NCBI GenBank assembly: GCA_937927775.1
Contig: CALBEF010000015.1
Span: 1-46,584 of the forward strand
Direction: 5' to 3'
DNA from: an uncultured Anaerolineae bacterium
Lineage (GTDB): Bacteria > Chloroflexota > Anaerolineae > J036 > Brachytrichaceae
Length of the DNA stretch: 46,584 bases
The translations under genes and the position numbers were made by a program. The notes under the pieces were generated by a model. That model did not search any database. It was not told the DNA's origin and saw only the letters and a list, made by a program, of their open reading frames with translations. Every line of letters starts with the position of its first letter. The stretch's first letter is position 1. Shown one piece after another: positions 25,711 through 34,758 of the stretch.

Positions 25711-26451
25711 TTACTGCGAGAGCAATTCCGCCCGGCGCGCGTTCAGCGCATCGGCGCGTTCCTGCAACCCAATGCGGACCCGCACGAGGTACAGATAGAG
25801 CACGGCGAATGTCACCAGGCAGAACAGCAGGATCAGGGTCATTTCAGTGGGCACGCCGAAGCCGCCCTGCTGCGTGGCATTGACGCTGGGGCCGAACACG
25901 GCCGGGTGAACGCTCTGCAACACGCGGCTGACCAGAAAGTTGAGCGGCACGGTGAGCGCGCCGACGATGCCATACACGGCGGCAAAGCGCGCGCGCCGGT
26001 TGGGGTCATCGATGCCGGAGCGCAACATCAGATAGGCGACATACATCAGAAACTGCAGGGCGCTGAGGGTGAGCTTGAAGTCCCAGGTCCAGAAGGTGTT
26101 CCACACCGGCCGCGCCCACAGCATCCCGCTCAGCAGCACCATGGCGATGAACACAGTGCCGATCTCTGCCGAGGCCAGGGCCAGGCGATCGTGTTGGAAG
26201 TCGCGCGTGCGCAAGTAGCGAATGCCGGCAACAGCCGTCACGATCCACGCGCCGAAGCCGATCAGGGCTGACGCCAAATGGAAGTAGAAGATGCGTTGCA
26301 CGTCGCCGCCGGCTTCGACCTGCGCGCGCGGCGCAACGGCGAACACCAGGATCAACGCGACGAACAACATCACAACGGAGAGAATGCCGAGGACATTCGT
26401 CTGCTGATGAGATGAACTTACAGACAACCCGATTGATTTTTGCTGAACCAT
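25711..26451 (-). CDS. ccmC: Cytochrome c biogenesis haem-handling protein CcmC
   Basis: About 246 residues, six membrane segments. The Trp-rich motif is PVWNTFWTWDFKLT, the external His are in RIFYFHLASALIGFG and SVHPAVFGP. CcmC loads haem onto CcmE. The ATG at 26451 is chosen; a GTG at 26457 is possible. ccmA, ccmB and ccmE-H are not here. The 194-bp gap to the divergent gene at 26652 shows nothing notable. Confidence 0.92.
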   Translation of the reverse strand: MVQQKSIGLSVSSSHQQTNVLGILSVVMLFVALILVFAVAPRAQVEAGGDVQRIFYFHLASALIGFGAWIVTAVAGIRYLRTRDFQHDRLALASAEIGTVFIAMVLLSGMLWARPVWNTFWTWDFKLTLSALQFLMYVAYLMLRSGIDDPNRRARFAAVYGIVGALTVPLNFLVSRVLQSVHPAVFGPSVNATQQGGFGVPTEMTLILLFCLVTFAVLYLYLVRVRIGLQERADALNARRAELLSQ

Positions 26452-26651
26452 GAGCACTTACCCTCAATCAATTCACTCAGCGATTATACTCAGCCATGTC
26501 CGCCAGTTTTCTGACGCGCCTGCCGACTTGATAAAACGCGTCGAGCTGGCATGGCAATTGTCAATCGCAATCGCGGGCATCGGCTGCGAACTGCCCCCGG
26601 CACTTGCTGTCGAATGCCTGCCCGAGCGGGTGTTTGTTCTGATGAGCTTGC

Positions 26652-28145
26652 ATGACATATATCGCTTCTCCTTCCATTGACATTCGCGCCCGCAGTATTG
26701 GCGAGCTGCTCGACATCACTTTCAGTCTGTATCGCAGCCACTTCGGGACGTTGATTGCCATCACGCTGGTGGTCATGGGGCCGCTCATGGCGCTCACCAT
26801 GATCAGCAATAGCGCGTCGATTGTGCAGCTTGTCGCGCCAATCGGCATGGTCGAAGTCGATCAGGCAGCCATGACGGATGTGATGACAACGATGCTGGGC
26901 GCGTCGCTGGTCTCGCTGTGCGCCAGTGGTCTGGCGCTCATCGGTGGCGTGTTCGCGCCGTGGATGGGCGGCGCGTTGACACACAACGTCATCGAGCGCG
27001 CGCTGGGCCGCGCGCCCTCGTGGCGCGATTCGTATCGCGCCACCCTGCCACGCTGGGGCGCGCTGTGGGCGGCGTGGGCCATCCGCACCATCGTGGTATC
27101 TGTGTGCGCGCTGCCGGCTGTCATCGGTTTGTACGGTTTGTTGCTGGCTGCCTCTCTGGGCGTCAGCTCGGCCTTTGACGACGCTGGCGGCGGCCTGGCG
27201 CTGACCGCCGGCCTGACGGCGCTCTGTCTGCCGCTAACGCTTGTGGGGATTGTCGCTGCGGTGTGGCTGTGGGTGGCCTGGAACCTGAGCGAGCCGGCGA
27301 TTGTGGGCGAAGGCGCCGACGCTTTGCAGTCCATTCGCCGCAGCTACGCGCTGACAAGGGGCTTCCGCTGGCGGTTGTTTGGCCGTCTGCTGATCTTCTG
27401 GCTGATGCAGTTTGTTGTCGTGCAGTTGCCGCTGTTCGGTCTGACGCTGCTGGTGTTCGCCGGCGCCGTTAGCGCCGCCGCAGGCGGCGATGCATCGACC
27501 CTGACGGTGCTCGGTTTTGCCGGCTCGCTGATTTTTGGCATCGTCGGCAATGTGCTGGTGACGCCGCTCAACGTTATCTATGTCACGGTGAACTATCTCG
27601 ACCTGCGCGTGCGCAAAGAGCAGCTCGATCTTCAGTTGCGCGCGGCGCAGCTTGCGCCGGCGCAGCCGAAGCAGGTGAGCAGCCCGGCGCAGGACTTTGG
27701 CTCGCGTGTTGGGGCCGAGCCGCAACCGCAACTTTCAGCGGCTGAATCTGCCGCGCCGGTTGTCGCGTCCGCGTCCGCTCAAACGCTGTCAGCCTTTCCA
27801 ACCCGCATTGATCGCTCCATGCCACCGGGCCAGCGCATCAGCCTGTTATTCAATCGCATTCGCACGCAAGGCCCCTCAGCCGACCTGCTGAACGAACTGG
27901 GGCTGGCCTATAAGGAAATCGGCGACTACGACGGCGCGCTCGATGCGCTGGGCCGGGCGCGCCAGTTATCTCCCTCCGACCCGGATATTGCCTACAACCT
28001 GGCGTTGTTGCAGCGCGACCGCAACAACCTGAGCGAAGCGCGGCGCATGATGGCCGAGTATCTGCGCCTGGAGCCTGACCCGGAGGAGCGCCGGCGTGTG
28101 CTCGACAACCCGCGCCTGCGCGCGCTGCTGCCTGAGTCAGAATGA
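26652..28145 (+). CDS. Membrane protein with C-terminal TPR domain
   Basis: 497 residues. The first roughly 310 hold about six membrane segments in the pattern of glycerophosphodiester-phosphodiesterase-type membrane domains (IGELLDITFSLYRSHFGTL at the start, WNLSEPAIVGEGADALQSIRRSYALTRG in parts, YLDLRVRKEQLDL at the end). A low-complexity linker leads to tetratricopeptide repeats at about 400-480 (LNELGLAYKEIGDYDGALDALGRARQLSP in parts). The paralogue at 28142 follows by ATGA overlap. With MoxR and DUF58 downstream a role in envelope assembly is possible, but the function is unknown. Confidence 0.75.
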   Translation: MTYIASPSIDIRARSIGELLDITFSLYRSHFGTLIAITLVVMGPLMALTMISNSASIVQLVAPIGMVEVDQAAMTDVMTTMLGASLVSLCASGLALIGGVFAPWMGGALTHNVIERALGRAPSWRDSYRATLPRWGALWAAWAIRTIVVSVCALPAVIGLYGLLLAASLGVSSAFDDAGGGLALTAGLTALCLPLTLVGIVAAVWLWVAWNLSEPAIVGEGADALQSIRRSYALTRGFRWRLFGRLLIFWLMQFVVVQLPLFGLTLLVFAGAVSAAAGGDASTLTVLGFAGSLIFGIVGNVLVTPLNVIYVTVNYLDLRVRKEQLDLQLRAAQLAPAQPKQVSSPAQDFGSRVGAEPQPQLSAAESAAPVVASASAQTLSAFPTRIDRSMPPGQRISLLFNRIRTQGPSADLLNELGLAYKEIGDYDGALDALGRARQLSPSDPDIAYNLALLQRDRNNLSEARRMMAEYLRLEPDPEERRRVLDNPRLRALLPESE

Positions 28146-29212
28146 ACGTCTCGCGGGCGTATGCCGTCGAGCGCTTTGCGCCGCTGTTGCGCGGAACCGG
28201 CGCGCTGCTCGACAAGTGCTTTCATGTCTATCGCCGCGACCTCAGCCCGTCGCTCCTGCTGGCCAGCGTCTCAGTCGGCGCGCAGGGCCTGGTGGCTGTG
28301 ATTGCGTTTGCCTTGTTTGATCGCGTGGCGTTTTTGCTTGGTCTGTTTGCGATTGCGTTGCTGGGCAATGCTGCTTTGGCCGGCTTTGCGCTGGCTTCTC
28401 CGATTGCGCTGGGCGCGCTGGTGTACTGGCTGTGGCCGTCGTCACCGGTCGTCCAGTCTCCCGGCGAAACGCTGCGCATGGCGCTCTTCACGGCCAGCCT
28501 GCTGGCTGCTGCCGCGCTGGGTCTGGCCGCGCTGGTTGCCGAAGGCGCGCTGACCCATCTCTATCTTCAGCGCAGTCTGGGCCGGCCGGCTGCCTGGAAA
28601 GACAGCCTGCGCGTCAGCCTGGCGCGCAGGCGCGCGTTGTGGGTCATCAGCGCGATTCGCCTGATTCCCGCCGCCGGAGAAGTCGCTTTTCTGTTTGGCG
28701 CATATTCCCTGTTCGTCTTTGCGTTATCTGTCTTGCGGGGACTGTGGGTGATTAACTTGCACGGCGCGTGGATTGTGCCGGCCGCATTGTTGATGGGGGG
28801 CGGCCTGGCGCTGCTTGCCGGCCTGCTGGTGTGCGCGCTGCCGGCCCTGATGTTCGAGCAGGTCGGCGCCCTGGCTGCGCTGCGGCGCAGCGCGCAATTG
28901 GGCGCGCGCAGCGCCGGCCAGCTTGCGTTGCGCTTCCTCATTTTGTGGAGTGTGCGCGCGGGGGTGATCGGCATCCCTGCTCTGCTGCTGACACTCTTTG
29001 TGCCATTCACCTGGGACATCAACAGCCTGGTCGGTTTGCTGGGCTGGGTGTGTCTGGCGGCTCTGGCCGGCATGTCCGGTGTGCTGGCTTTCCCGCTCAC
29101 GGCCGCTTTTGGCGTGATGAATTATCTGGACGTGCGCGCGCGCACGGAGCATCTCGACTTATCTTTGAAGGCGGAGGCGCTGGCGGCATCTGCGCCGGCA
29201 TCCGATTCGTAG
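28142..29212 (+). CDS. Paralogous membrane protein without TPR domain
   Basis: 356 residues, about six membrane segments, similar in plan and in details to the preceding protein (short amphipathic start, the loop LQRSLGRPAAWKDSLRVSL in place of ERALGRAPSWRDSYRATL, and YLDVRARTEHLDLSLKAEAL near the end). Tandem duplication is likely. It overlaps the previous gene by 4 bp. Confidence 0.75.
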   Translation: MNVSRAYAVERFAPLLRGTGALLDKCFHVYRRDLSPSLLLASVSVGAQGLVAVIAFALFDRVAFLLGLFAIALLGNAALAGFALASPIALGALVYWLWPSSPVVQSPGETLRMALFTASLLAAAALGLAALVAEGALTHLYLQRSLGRPAAWKDSLRVSLARRRALWVISAIRLIPAAGEVAFLFGAYSLFVFALSVLRGLWVINLHGAWIVPAALLMGGGLALLAGLLVCALPALMFEQVGALAALRRSAQLGARSAGQLALRFLILWSVRAGVIGIPALLLTLFVPFTWDINSLVGLLGWVCLAALAGMSGVLAFPLTAAFGVMNYLDVRARTEHLDLSLKAEALAASAPASDS

Positions 29213-29235
29213 AGCAAGCCAGTGGCTTGCCCTGC
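29212..29235. repeat. Dispersed hairpin, shorter copy
   Basis: GCAAGCC and GGCTTGC around AGT, ending in CCCTGC, directly at the end of the preceding gene and 27 bp before moxR. Confidence 0.6.
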
Positions 29236-29261
29236 AGACCTGCGAGTACCATTAGCTCCCA

Positions 29262-30209
29262 ATGAATCTGCCATCTCTCTACCAACAAATCAAGACCGAG
29301 GCGGCCAAAGCCATCGTCGGGCAGGAGGAAGCGTTCGAGCAGCTTGTGGTTGCGCTGTTCAGCGCCGGCCATGTGCTGCTGGAAGGCGTGCCCGGCACGG
29401 CCAAGACGCTCATGGCCAGGACGCTCTCCCGGCTCATCCGCGCCGACTTCAAGCGCGTGCAGTTCACGCCCGACCTGATGCCTTCAGACATCATCGGCAC
29501 CAGCGTGTTCAATATCCAAACCGGCGCGTTCACGCTGCGGCGCGGGCCGATCTTCACCCAGATTCTGCTGGCCGATGAAATCAACCGCGCGCCGGCCAAG
29601 ACGCAATCCGCTCTGCTCGAAGCGATGGAAGAGCGCCAGGTCACCATCGAAGGCGAGTTGAACCCGCTGCCCGAACCGTTCATGGTGCTGGCGACGCAAA
29701 ACCCGGTCGAATACGAAGGCACGTACCCCCTGCCCGAGGCGCAACTGGATCGCTTCCTGATGAAGGTGCGCGTGACCTATCCGCCGCCGAACGCGGAGAA
29801 TGAGATTCTGCGCCGCTACCACACCGGCTTCGATGCGCGCCGGCTCGACGAAGCCGGCCTGATGCCCGTCCTCTCCCCTGCCGACTTCGCGGACGCCCGG
29901 CGCGCCATCCAGGCCATCACAGTTGAGGATGGCATTCTGGACTACGTCACCCGGTTGATGGACGCCAGCCGCAAGTCGCCGGACTTGATTTTGGGCGGCA
30001 GCCCGCGCGCCGGCATTGCCCTTCTATTGACAGCTAAGACGTATGCGGCCTTGCAGGGCCGCGACTACGTGCGCCCCGATGACATCAAACAGTTTGCGCC
30101 GCCCGTCTTGCGCCATCGCATCATCCTGCGCCCCGAGACGGAAGTGGAAGGGCTTGACGCGGACAAAGTGATTGCGCGTTTGCTGGCGCGGGTCGAAGTG
30201 CCGCGCTGA
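29262..30209 (+). CDS. MoxR-type AAA+ ATPase
   Basis: 315 residues. Walker [19 protein letters not shown], Walker [29 protein letters not shown], in parts, sensor 1 [25 protein letters not shown], in parts, and arginine-finger region. MoxR ATPases act as chaperones that mature partner complexes, commonly next to a DUF58 gene, which follows after 10 bp. Confidence 0.95.
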   Translation: MNLPSLYQQIKTEAAKAIVGQEEAFEQLVVALFSAGHVLLEGVPGTAKTLMARTLSRLIRADFKRVQFTPDLMPSDIIGTSVFNIQTGAFTLRRGPIFTQILLADEINRAPAKTQSALLEAMEERQVTIEGELNPLPEPFMVLATQNPVEYEGTYPLPEAQLDRFLMKVRVTYPPPNAENEILRRYHTGFDARRLDEAGLMPVLSPADFADARRAIQAITVEDGILDYVTRLMDASRKSPDLILGGSPRAGIALLLTAKTYAALQGRDYVRPDDIKQFAPPVLRHRIILRPETEVEGLDADKVIARLLARVEVPR

Positions 30210-30219
30210 TCCTCCCCCG

Positions 30220-31557
30220 ATGCCAACGGTAAGATTGCTGTTGCTTGCGCTGGGCGCGCCGGCTCTGCTTGCGCTGGCCGAGTTCACCCCGGCCTTTGCG
30301 GTGGCTGCCGCGCTCTATGCCGCCGCCATTGCTGGCCTGGTGTTGCTTGAACGCCGGCTGAGCGATCCACCCGAAGCGTTTCATGTCGAGCGCCGGCACG
30401 ATCAACGCCTGTCGCTCGACGCCGATAACGTGGTGACGCTTGTGGCGCAGCATCGCGGCGCGCGTGACACCATCATTCAATTGCGCGACGAACCGCCCGA
30501 CGAATGGCTGTACCCGGCGCTGCGCAGCGGGCAGAACCAGGCCGGCCCGCCGATCTTTCGCGCTGCCCTGCCTGCGCGCGCGACGCAGTCCTTTCAGTAC
30601 ACCGTGCATCCTCTGCGACGGGGTGACTATCACTTCGAGCGCGTCACCCTGCGCTGGCTCGGCCCGCTGGGGCTGACGTGGCAGCAGCGCCGGCTCGATT
30701 TGACAGCGCCTGTGCAGGTTTACCCCAACATTATCGAGGTGCGCAAGTACGACCTGTTGTTGCGCAGCAATCGCCTGCAGGATATCGGCTTGCGCGCGGC
30801 GCGCAAGTTCGGCGAAGGCCGCGAGTTCGAGCGCCTGCGCGACTACCAGCCCGACGACGACTATCGCCACATTTCGTGGAAGGCCACCGCCCGCCGGCAC
30901 AGGCCGATCACGATGGAGTTCGAGTCCGAGCGCAGCCAGACTATTTTTGTCGCTTTCGATGTGGGGCGCATGATGAACGCGCCGGTGGGCGAGATGAACC
31001 GGCTGGATTACGTCATCAACGCGGTGCTGCTATTCAGCTATGTTGTGCTGGGCAAGGGCGACCGTGTGGGCATGATGACGTTCGCCGATCAGGTGACGCA
31101 TTACCTTGAACCCAGGGCCGGCCGCGCGCATTTCCATCGCATGCTGGACTGGCTGTATCGCGTGGAGGCGCAGCCGGTGGAGCCGGATTTTGGCCGGGCG
31201 CTCAGTTACCTTAAATCGAAGCAGCGCCGGCGCGCGCTGGTTGTCGTGTTCACCGATCTGACCGGCGGCGTGTCCATGCAGCGGCTGGCATCGGGCGTGG
31301 TGGGGTTGCGACCGCCGCACCTGCCGCTGGTGGTGACGATCAGCGACCCGGCGCTCAAGGCGCTGAGCGAGCGCATCCCCGACAACGAGGCTGCCGCCTA
31401 CGAACGCATCGTTGCTCAGCGTTTGCTCGACGACCGGCGGGCTACGCTACAACGGCTTGAGATGCAGGGCGCTATGACGCTCGACGTGCCGGCGTCCCAA
31501 CTTTCCGCCGCCGTCATCAATCGCTATCTGGAGATCAAGGGCAGGGGAATGCTGTGA
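30220..31557 (+). CDS. DUF58 domain protein (MoxR partner)
   Basis: 445 residues. Two hydrophobic N-terminal segments (about 4-45) are followed by a beta-rich domain. The DUF58 motif is in GREFERLRDYQPDDDYRHISWKATAR, in parts, and a vWA-like fold follows (IFVAFDVGRMMNAP, LSYLKSKQRRRALVVVFTDL). The MoxR-DUF58 pair is widespread, and its targets usually lie in the membrane. The TGA stop (31555-31557) is the first TGACGATT of a repeat array. Confidence 0.9.
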   Translation: MPTVRLLLLALGAPALLALAEFTPAFAVAAALYAAAIAGLVLLERRLSDPPEAFHVERRHDQRLSLDADNVVTLVAQHRGARDTIIQLRDEPPDEWLYPALRSGQNQAGPPIFRAALPARATQSFQYTVHPLRRGDYHFERVTLRWLGPLGLTWQQRRLDLTAPVQVYPNIIEVRKYDLLLRSNRLQDIGLRAARKFGEGREFERLRDYQPDDDYRHISWKATARRHRPITMEFESERSQTIFVAFDVGRMMNAPVGEMNRLDYVINAVLLFSYVVLGKGDRVGMMTFADQVTHYLEPRAGRAHFHRMLDWLYRVEAQPVEPDFGRALSYLKSKQRRRALVVVFTDLTGGVSMQRLASGVVGLRPPHLPLVVTISDPALKALSERIPDNEAAAYERIVAQRLLDDRRATLQRLEMQGAMTLDVPASQLSAAVINRYLEIKGRGML

Positions 31558-31690
31558 CGATTTTGGATTGACGATTGACGATTGGGGGATTGACGATTGA
31601 CGATTGGGGGATTGACGATTGACGATTCACCCCCTCACCTTGTCACCTTGTCACCTTGTCACCCTGCCACCCTGTCACCCTGTCACCCTG
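31555..31690. repeat. Double tandem array: GACGATT heptads and TCACCCTG octamers
   Basis: 31555-31627 has GACGATT units grouped in a 22-bp higher-order repeat (two units and a GGGGG spacer, about 2.7 copies). 31633-31690 has seven TCACCTTG/TCACCCTG octamers. It fills the space between convergent genes: its left edge is the stop of the plus gene, and its right part encodes the end of the minus gene. Confidence 0.9.
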
Positions 31691-32656
31691 CGCCGCCTTC
31701 ACCCGCCCGCCCAGGAGCAGCCAGCCGTACATGAGCGCCCCGCTGAGCGCGGCGGCCAGGATGCTGTACAGCGGATTGAACAACGGTGAGATGAACGCTT
31801 CGATCAGGCCGGCGACAACGAGCAACGGCGCGGCCCCGATCGCCAGCGTGAATGCCTCGCGCGTCGCCAGAAACAGAGCGTCCTTGCGCGACACCGGCCC
31901 CGGCCGCAGGATGGCCCATCCGATGCGCAGGCCGGCCCCGGCAGTCATGAAGATCACCGTCATCTCGATCACGCCGTGGCCGATGACAAAGTTGGTCAGG
32001 CGCCAGCCCAGACCGTAATAGAACGTCAGCCCCATCAGCCCGCCCAGGCTCAGGCCGTTGATCACCAGCACGTAGAGCGTCAGCAGGCCGGCGCTGGCCC
32101 CGCCGGCGAACGCCAGCAGGCTGACCTGGATGTTGTTCGTCATGATGAACGCCGATGTTGCCGGGCGCTCATCTTCGGTGAGTGTGTCGTCGATCCACAG
32201 CCGGCCGCGTTCGAGCAGCGGGATGAGTTCTTTGGCCTCTTCGCCCAGCGTCCATTCCAGCGCGTCCGGGTCGCGCGCGATCAGAATGCCATTGATGACA
32301 GCCGGGATCATGAGGATCAGAAAAGCCGCCACCGTGAACGGCGCCAGCTTGCGAAAGGTGCGCGGGAAGGTGACGGTGAAGAACTCGATGGCGTTCCATG
32401 CTGCCGAGGGCCGGCCACGATAAACGACGCCGTGTGTTTTAGCCACCAGTTGGTTGAGATAGCTGACCACCGGATGGCCGGCGAAGTCGCGCTGCGCCAG
32501 CGCGAAGTCGGATGTGGCGATGCGGTACAGCTCGCCCAGTTGTTCCAGCTCGGCCTGCGTCAGCCGGCGAATGCCATTCCCGGCTGCCCGCTCCACCAGC
32601 GCGGCCAGCAATTCCCAGTTGGCCTTGTTGGCCTCGACAAATGTTTCTACACGCAT
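31643..32656 (-). CDS. SpoIIM-like membrane protein (stage II sporulation protein M family)
   Basis: 337 residues. A soluble N-terminus (MRVETFVEANKANWELLAALVERA, in parts) precedes about six membrane segments. NNIQVSLLAFAGGASAGLLTLYVLVINGLSLGGLMG, in parts, and FVIGHGVIEMTVIFM are typical of the family. Members lie near MoxR/DUF58 in many non-spore-formers, as here. The final residues GDRVTGWQGDKVTR are encoded by the TCACCCTG repeat array, and the stop is also in the array. Confidence 0.85.
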   Translation of the reverse strand: MRVETFVEANKANWELLAALVERAAGNGIRRLTQAELEQLGELYRIATSDFALAQRDFAGHPVVSYLNQLVAKTHGVVYRGRPSAAWNAIEFFTVTFPRTFRKLAPFTVAAFLILMIPAVINGILIARDPDALEWTLGEEAKELIPLLERGRLWIDDTLTEDERPATSAFIMTNNIQVSLLAFAGGASAGLLTLYVLVINGLSLGGLMGLTFYYGLGWRLTNFVIGHGVIEMTVIFMTAGAGLRIGWAILRPGPVSRKDALFLATREAFTLAIGAAPLLVVAGLIEAFISPLFNPLYSILAAALSGALMYGWLLLGGRVKAAQGDRVTGWQGDKVTR

Positions 32657-32670
32657 GGGGCAGGAGGCAG

Positions 32671-32801
32671 TCGTCAGTCGTCAGTAGTCAGTAGCCAGTA
32701 GCCAGTCGTCAGTAGTCAGACGACAGATCACAGACGACAGAAGACGCAACACGCAATACGGAATACGCAATACGGAATACGCAATACGGAATACGCAACA
32801 C
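32671..32801. repeat. Composite heptad array (TAGTCAG, CAGACGA, AATACGC words)
   Basis: TCGTCAG/TAGTCAG/TAGCCAG units (32671-32717), a short ACGACAGATCACAG block, then AATACGC/AATACGG units (32752-32801). It occupies the whole interval between hydrolase stop and SpoIIM-like start. Confidence 0.9.
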
Positions 32802-32802
32802 G

Positions 32803-33618
32803 TCACGCCACCTGACCCAGAAACGCGGCGATGGCCTGGTTGAAGGCGGCCGGGTTTTCGAGCGGGCTGAGGTGTCCTGCGTTGGGGATCACAACCGGCG
32901 GTTGCGCGCCGGGCGCGCGCCGGCAAATCAGTTCGGCATCTGCTTTGGGCGTCACGGCGTCGTGTTCGCCGACGATAACCAGGCAGGGGACGGTGATGGT
33001 GTCGAGCAGGCCGGTTGAATCGGGGCGCGCTGCCAGCGCGCACAGGGTGTCCGCGATCTGATCCGGCGGCGTGCGCTCGATGATCTGGCGGATGTGGCGC
33101 GCAGCCGGCCCGCCGAGGTTGCCCGGCGCAAACAGGCGAGGCAGCATGGCGTCGGCGGCGGCGCTGGCCCCTTTGGCTTTGACCAGCTCGGCCAGCCGAT
33201 AGCGATTCTGGCGCGCTTCCTCGCTGTCGGCGCCGGCTTTGGTGTCGGCCAGGATCAGCCGGCTGATGCGCCGCGCGTGCCTGCGCCACAGCACGAAGGC
33301 GATATATCCGCCCATAGACAGGCCGCACACCGTTGCCCGCTCCACCCCCAGATGATCCAACAAGCCGATCACATCGTCAGCCATCTGCTCTATTGTGACC
33401 GGAGCGTTTGCGTTCCCGCCGGAGGCGCTCCGGCGCGTTGTCTGACCGTGACCGCGCAAGTCCGGCGCGATGCAGCGGTGTGTCTGGCTGAGCGCATCCA
33501 TCTGGCGCTGCCACATGCTGTGATCGAACGGAAACCCATGCAGAAACAGGATCGGCTGCGCCTGGCGATCGCCGCGTTCTTCGTAGAACAGGTTGAGATC
33601 ATTGATCTGCGCGAACAT
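32803..33618 (-). CDS. Alpha/beta hydrolase
   Basis: 271 residues. Oxyanion-loop motif LFLHGFPFDHSMWQ, PDLRGHGQT, nucleophile elbow TVCGLSMGGYIA (Ser), catalytic Asp in VGEHDAVTP and catalytic His in NAGHLSPLENPAAF. The substrate cannot be told. A palindromic stretch of coding DNA (33399-33433) adds a Ser/Gly/Asn-rich loop after RGHGQT. Repeat arrays flank the gene on both sides. Confidence 0.9.
   Translation of the reverse strand: MFAQINDLNLFYEERGDRQAQPILFLHGFPFDHSMWQRQMDALSQTHRCIAPDLRGHGQTTRRSASGGNANAPVTIEQMADDVIGLLDHLGVERATVCGLSMGGYIAFVLWRRHARRISRLILADTKAGADSEEARQNRYRLAELVKAKGASAAADAMLPRLFAPGNLGGPAARHIRQIIERTPPDQIADTLCALAARPDSTGLLDTITVPCLVIVGEHDAVTPKADAELICRRAPGAQPPVVIPNAGHLSPLENPAAFNQAIAAFLGQVA
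33399..33433. repeat. Inverted repeat within hydrolase gene
   Basis: CCGGAGCG and CGCTCCGG, 8-bp arms separated by 19 nt, encode the extra loop SASGGNANAP in the hydrolase. It may be a small palindromic insertion that kept the frame. Confidence 0.5.
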
Positions 33619-33621
33619 AGT

Positions 33622-33720
33622 GTTCAGGTTGGTCAGGTTGGTCAGGTTCTTCAGGGTTGGTCAGGTTGGTCAGGTTCTCACCTGCTCACCCTGTCACCCT
33701 GTTACCCTGTTACCCTCTCA
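33622..33720. repeat. TTGGTCAGG and TCACCCTG/TTACCCTG array
   Basis: Nonamers TTGGTCAGG (33628-33674, about five, with degenerate members) are followed by octamers CTCACCCTG/TTACCCTG (33680-33717). The array lies between the polyprenyl synthase stop and the hydrolase start and includes that stop codon at its edge. Confidence 0.85.
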
Positions 33721-34758
33721 CATCTGCCGGCCCAGCAGGCTCTCTGCCAGAGCGCGCAACATGTCGCCGGCCTGGCCGCTCAGTTGCGCAGCGTTTAACG
33801 CAGCCAGCGACTTGTCATGCGCGTCGCGGGCGGCCTGCTCGGCATATGCGCGCCCGCCGCGCGCCTCGATCAGCGCGCGCAACTCGGCCAGCTCCACGGG
33901 ATCGCTGGGCCGGCGGCGCATGTATCGTTGTCGCACCTCCTGATCCTGATCGGCGGCGTGCAACACCGGCAGCGTTTTCTTGCCGTGCGCCAGGTCGCTG
34001 TCCTGTTTGCCGGTCAGGGCCGGGTCGCCCCAGATGCCGAGCACGTCGTCCTGCACCTGAAACGCGATGCCCAGCCAGCGCCCGAACTCGCCGAGTTGAG
34101 CGGCGCGATGGTCGTCTGCGCCGGCCATGATGGCCCCGATCTCACACGCGGCGCGGATAAGGGCGGCCGTCTTGCCTTCGATCATCGCCAGGTAGTCGGC
34201 AGCAGTGACATCGGCGCGGTGCTCGAATTCGATGTCCATGTGCTGGCCCATCGTGAGGGCGCCACAGGTGATGTCGAACAGGCGCAAGGCGCGCATGACC
34301 CGGCCTGTTTCCACGCCCCGCTCGGCGGTGTTCTCCAGCGCAATGTGCGCCAGAGCGAACATCGCATCGCCGGCGTTGATGGCTTTGGCCTCGCCCCAGA
34401 TCTTCCACAGCGTGGGCCGGCCTCGCCGCAACTCGTCGCGGTCCTCGATGTCGTCGTGGATCAGAGAGAAGTTGTGCAGCAGCTCAATGGCAGCCGCTGC
34501 CGGCAGCGCGCTTTCCATCTCGCCGCCGCTTGCTTCACAGGCAAGCAGGGTGAGCACCGGCCGGATGCGCTTGCCGGTGTTGGCGTGGACGGGGCTGCCG
34601 TCCACGCCGGCGAAACCGAGATGATAGTTGAGCATGGTGGCGAGCGTGGCCGGTTGCCGGCCGCGCGTTCCGCGCAACTGTTCGATGACCTGCCGCATCT
34701 CGCGCTCGATCAGCGGCACGCAGATTTGAAAGTATTGATTGAGTGATTCGCGCATCAT
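33718..34758 (-). CDS. Polyprenyl (geranylgeranyl-type) diphosphate synthase
   Basis: 346 residues from ATG 34758. The first Asp-rich motif is LIHDDIEDRDELRRGRPT and the second IAFQVQDDVLGIWGD; GKRIRPVLTLLAC and KTAALIRAACEIGA are also family motifs. It elongates allylic diphosphates with IPP. Chain length is not certain. Start overlap ATGA with the PAP2 frame upstream suggests coupling, and the encoded activities fit lipid-carrier metabolism. Confidence 0.92.
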   Translation of the reverse strand: MMRESLNQYFQICVPLIEREMRQVIEQLRGTRGRQPATLATMLNYHLGFAGVDGSPVHANTGKRIRPVLTLLACEASGGEMESALPAAAAIELLHNFSLIHDDIEDRDELRRGRPTLWKIWGEAKAINAGDAMFALAHIALENTAERGVETGRVMRALRLFDITCGALTMGQHMDIEFEHRADVTAADYLAMIEGKTAALIRAACEIGAIMAGADDHRAAQLGEFGRWLGIAFQVQDDVLGIWGDPALTGKQDSDLAHGKKTLPVLHAADQDQEVRQRYMRRRPSDPVELAELRALIEARGGRAYAEQAARDAHDKSLAALNAAQLSGQAGDMLRALAESLLGRQM

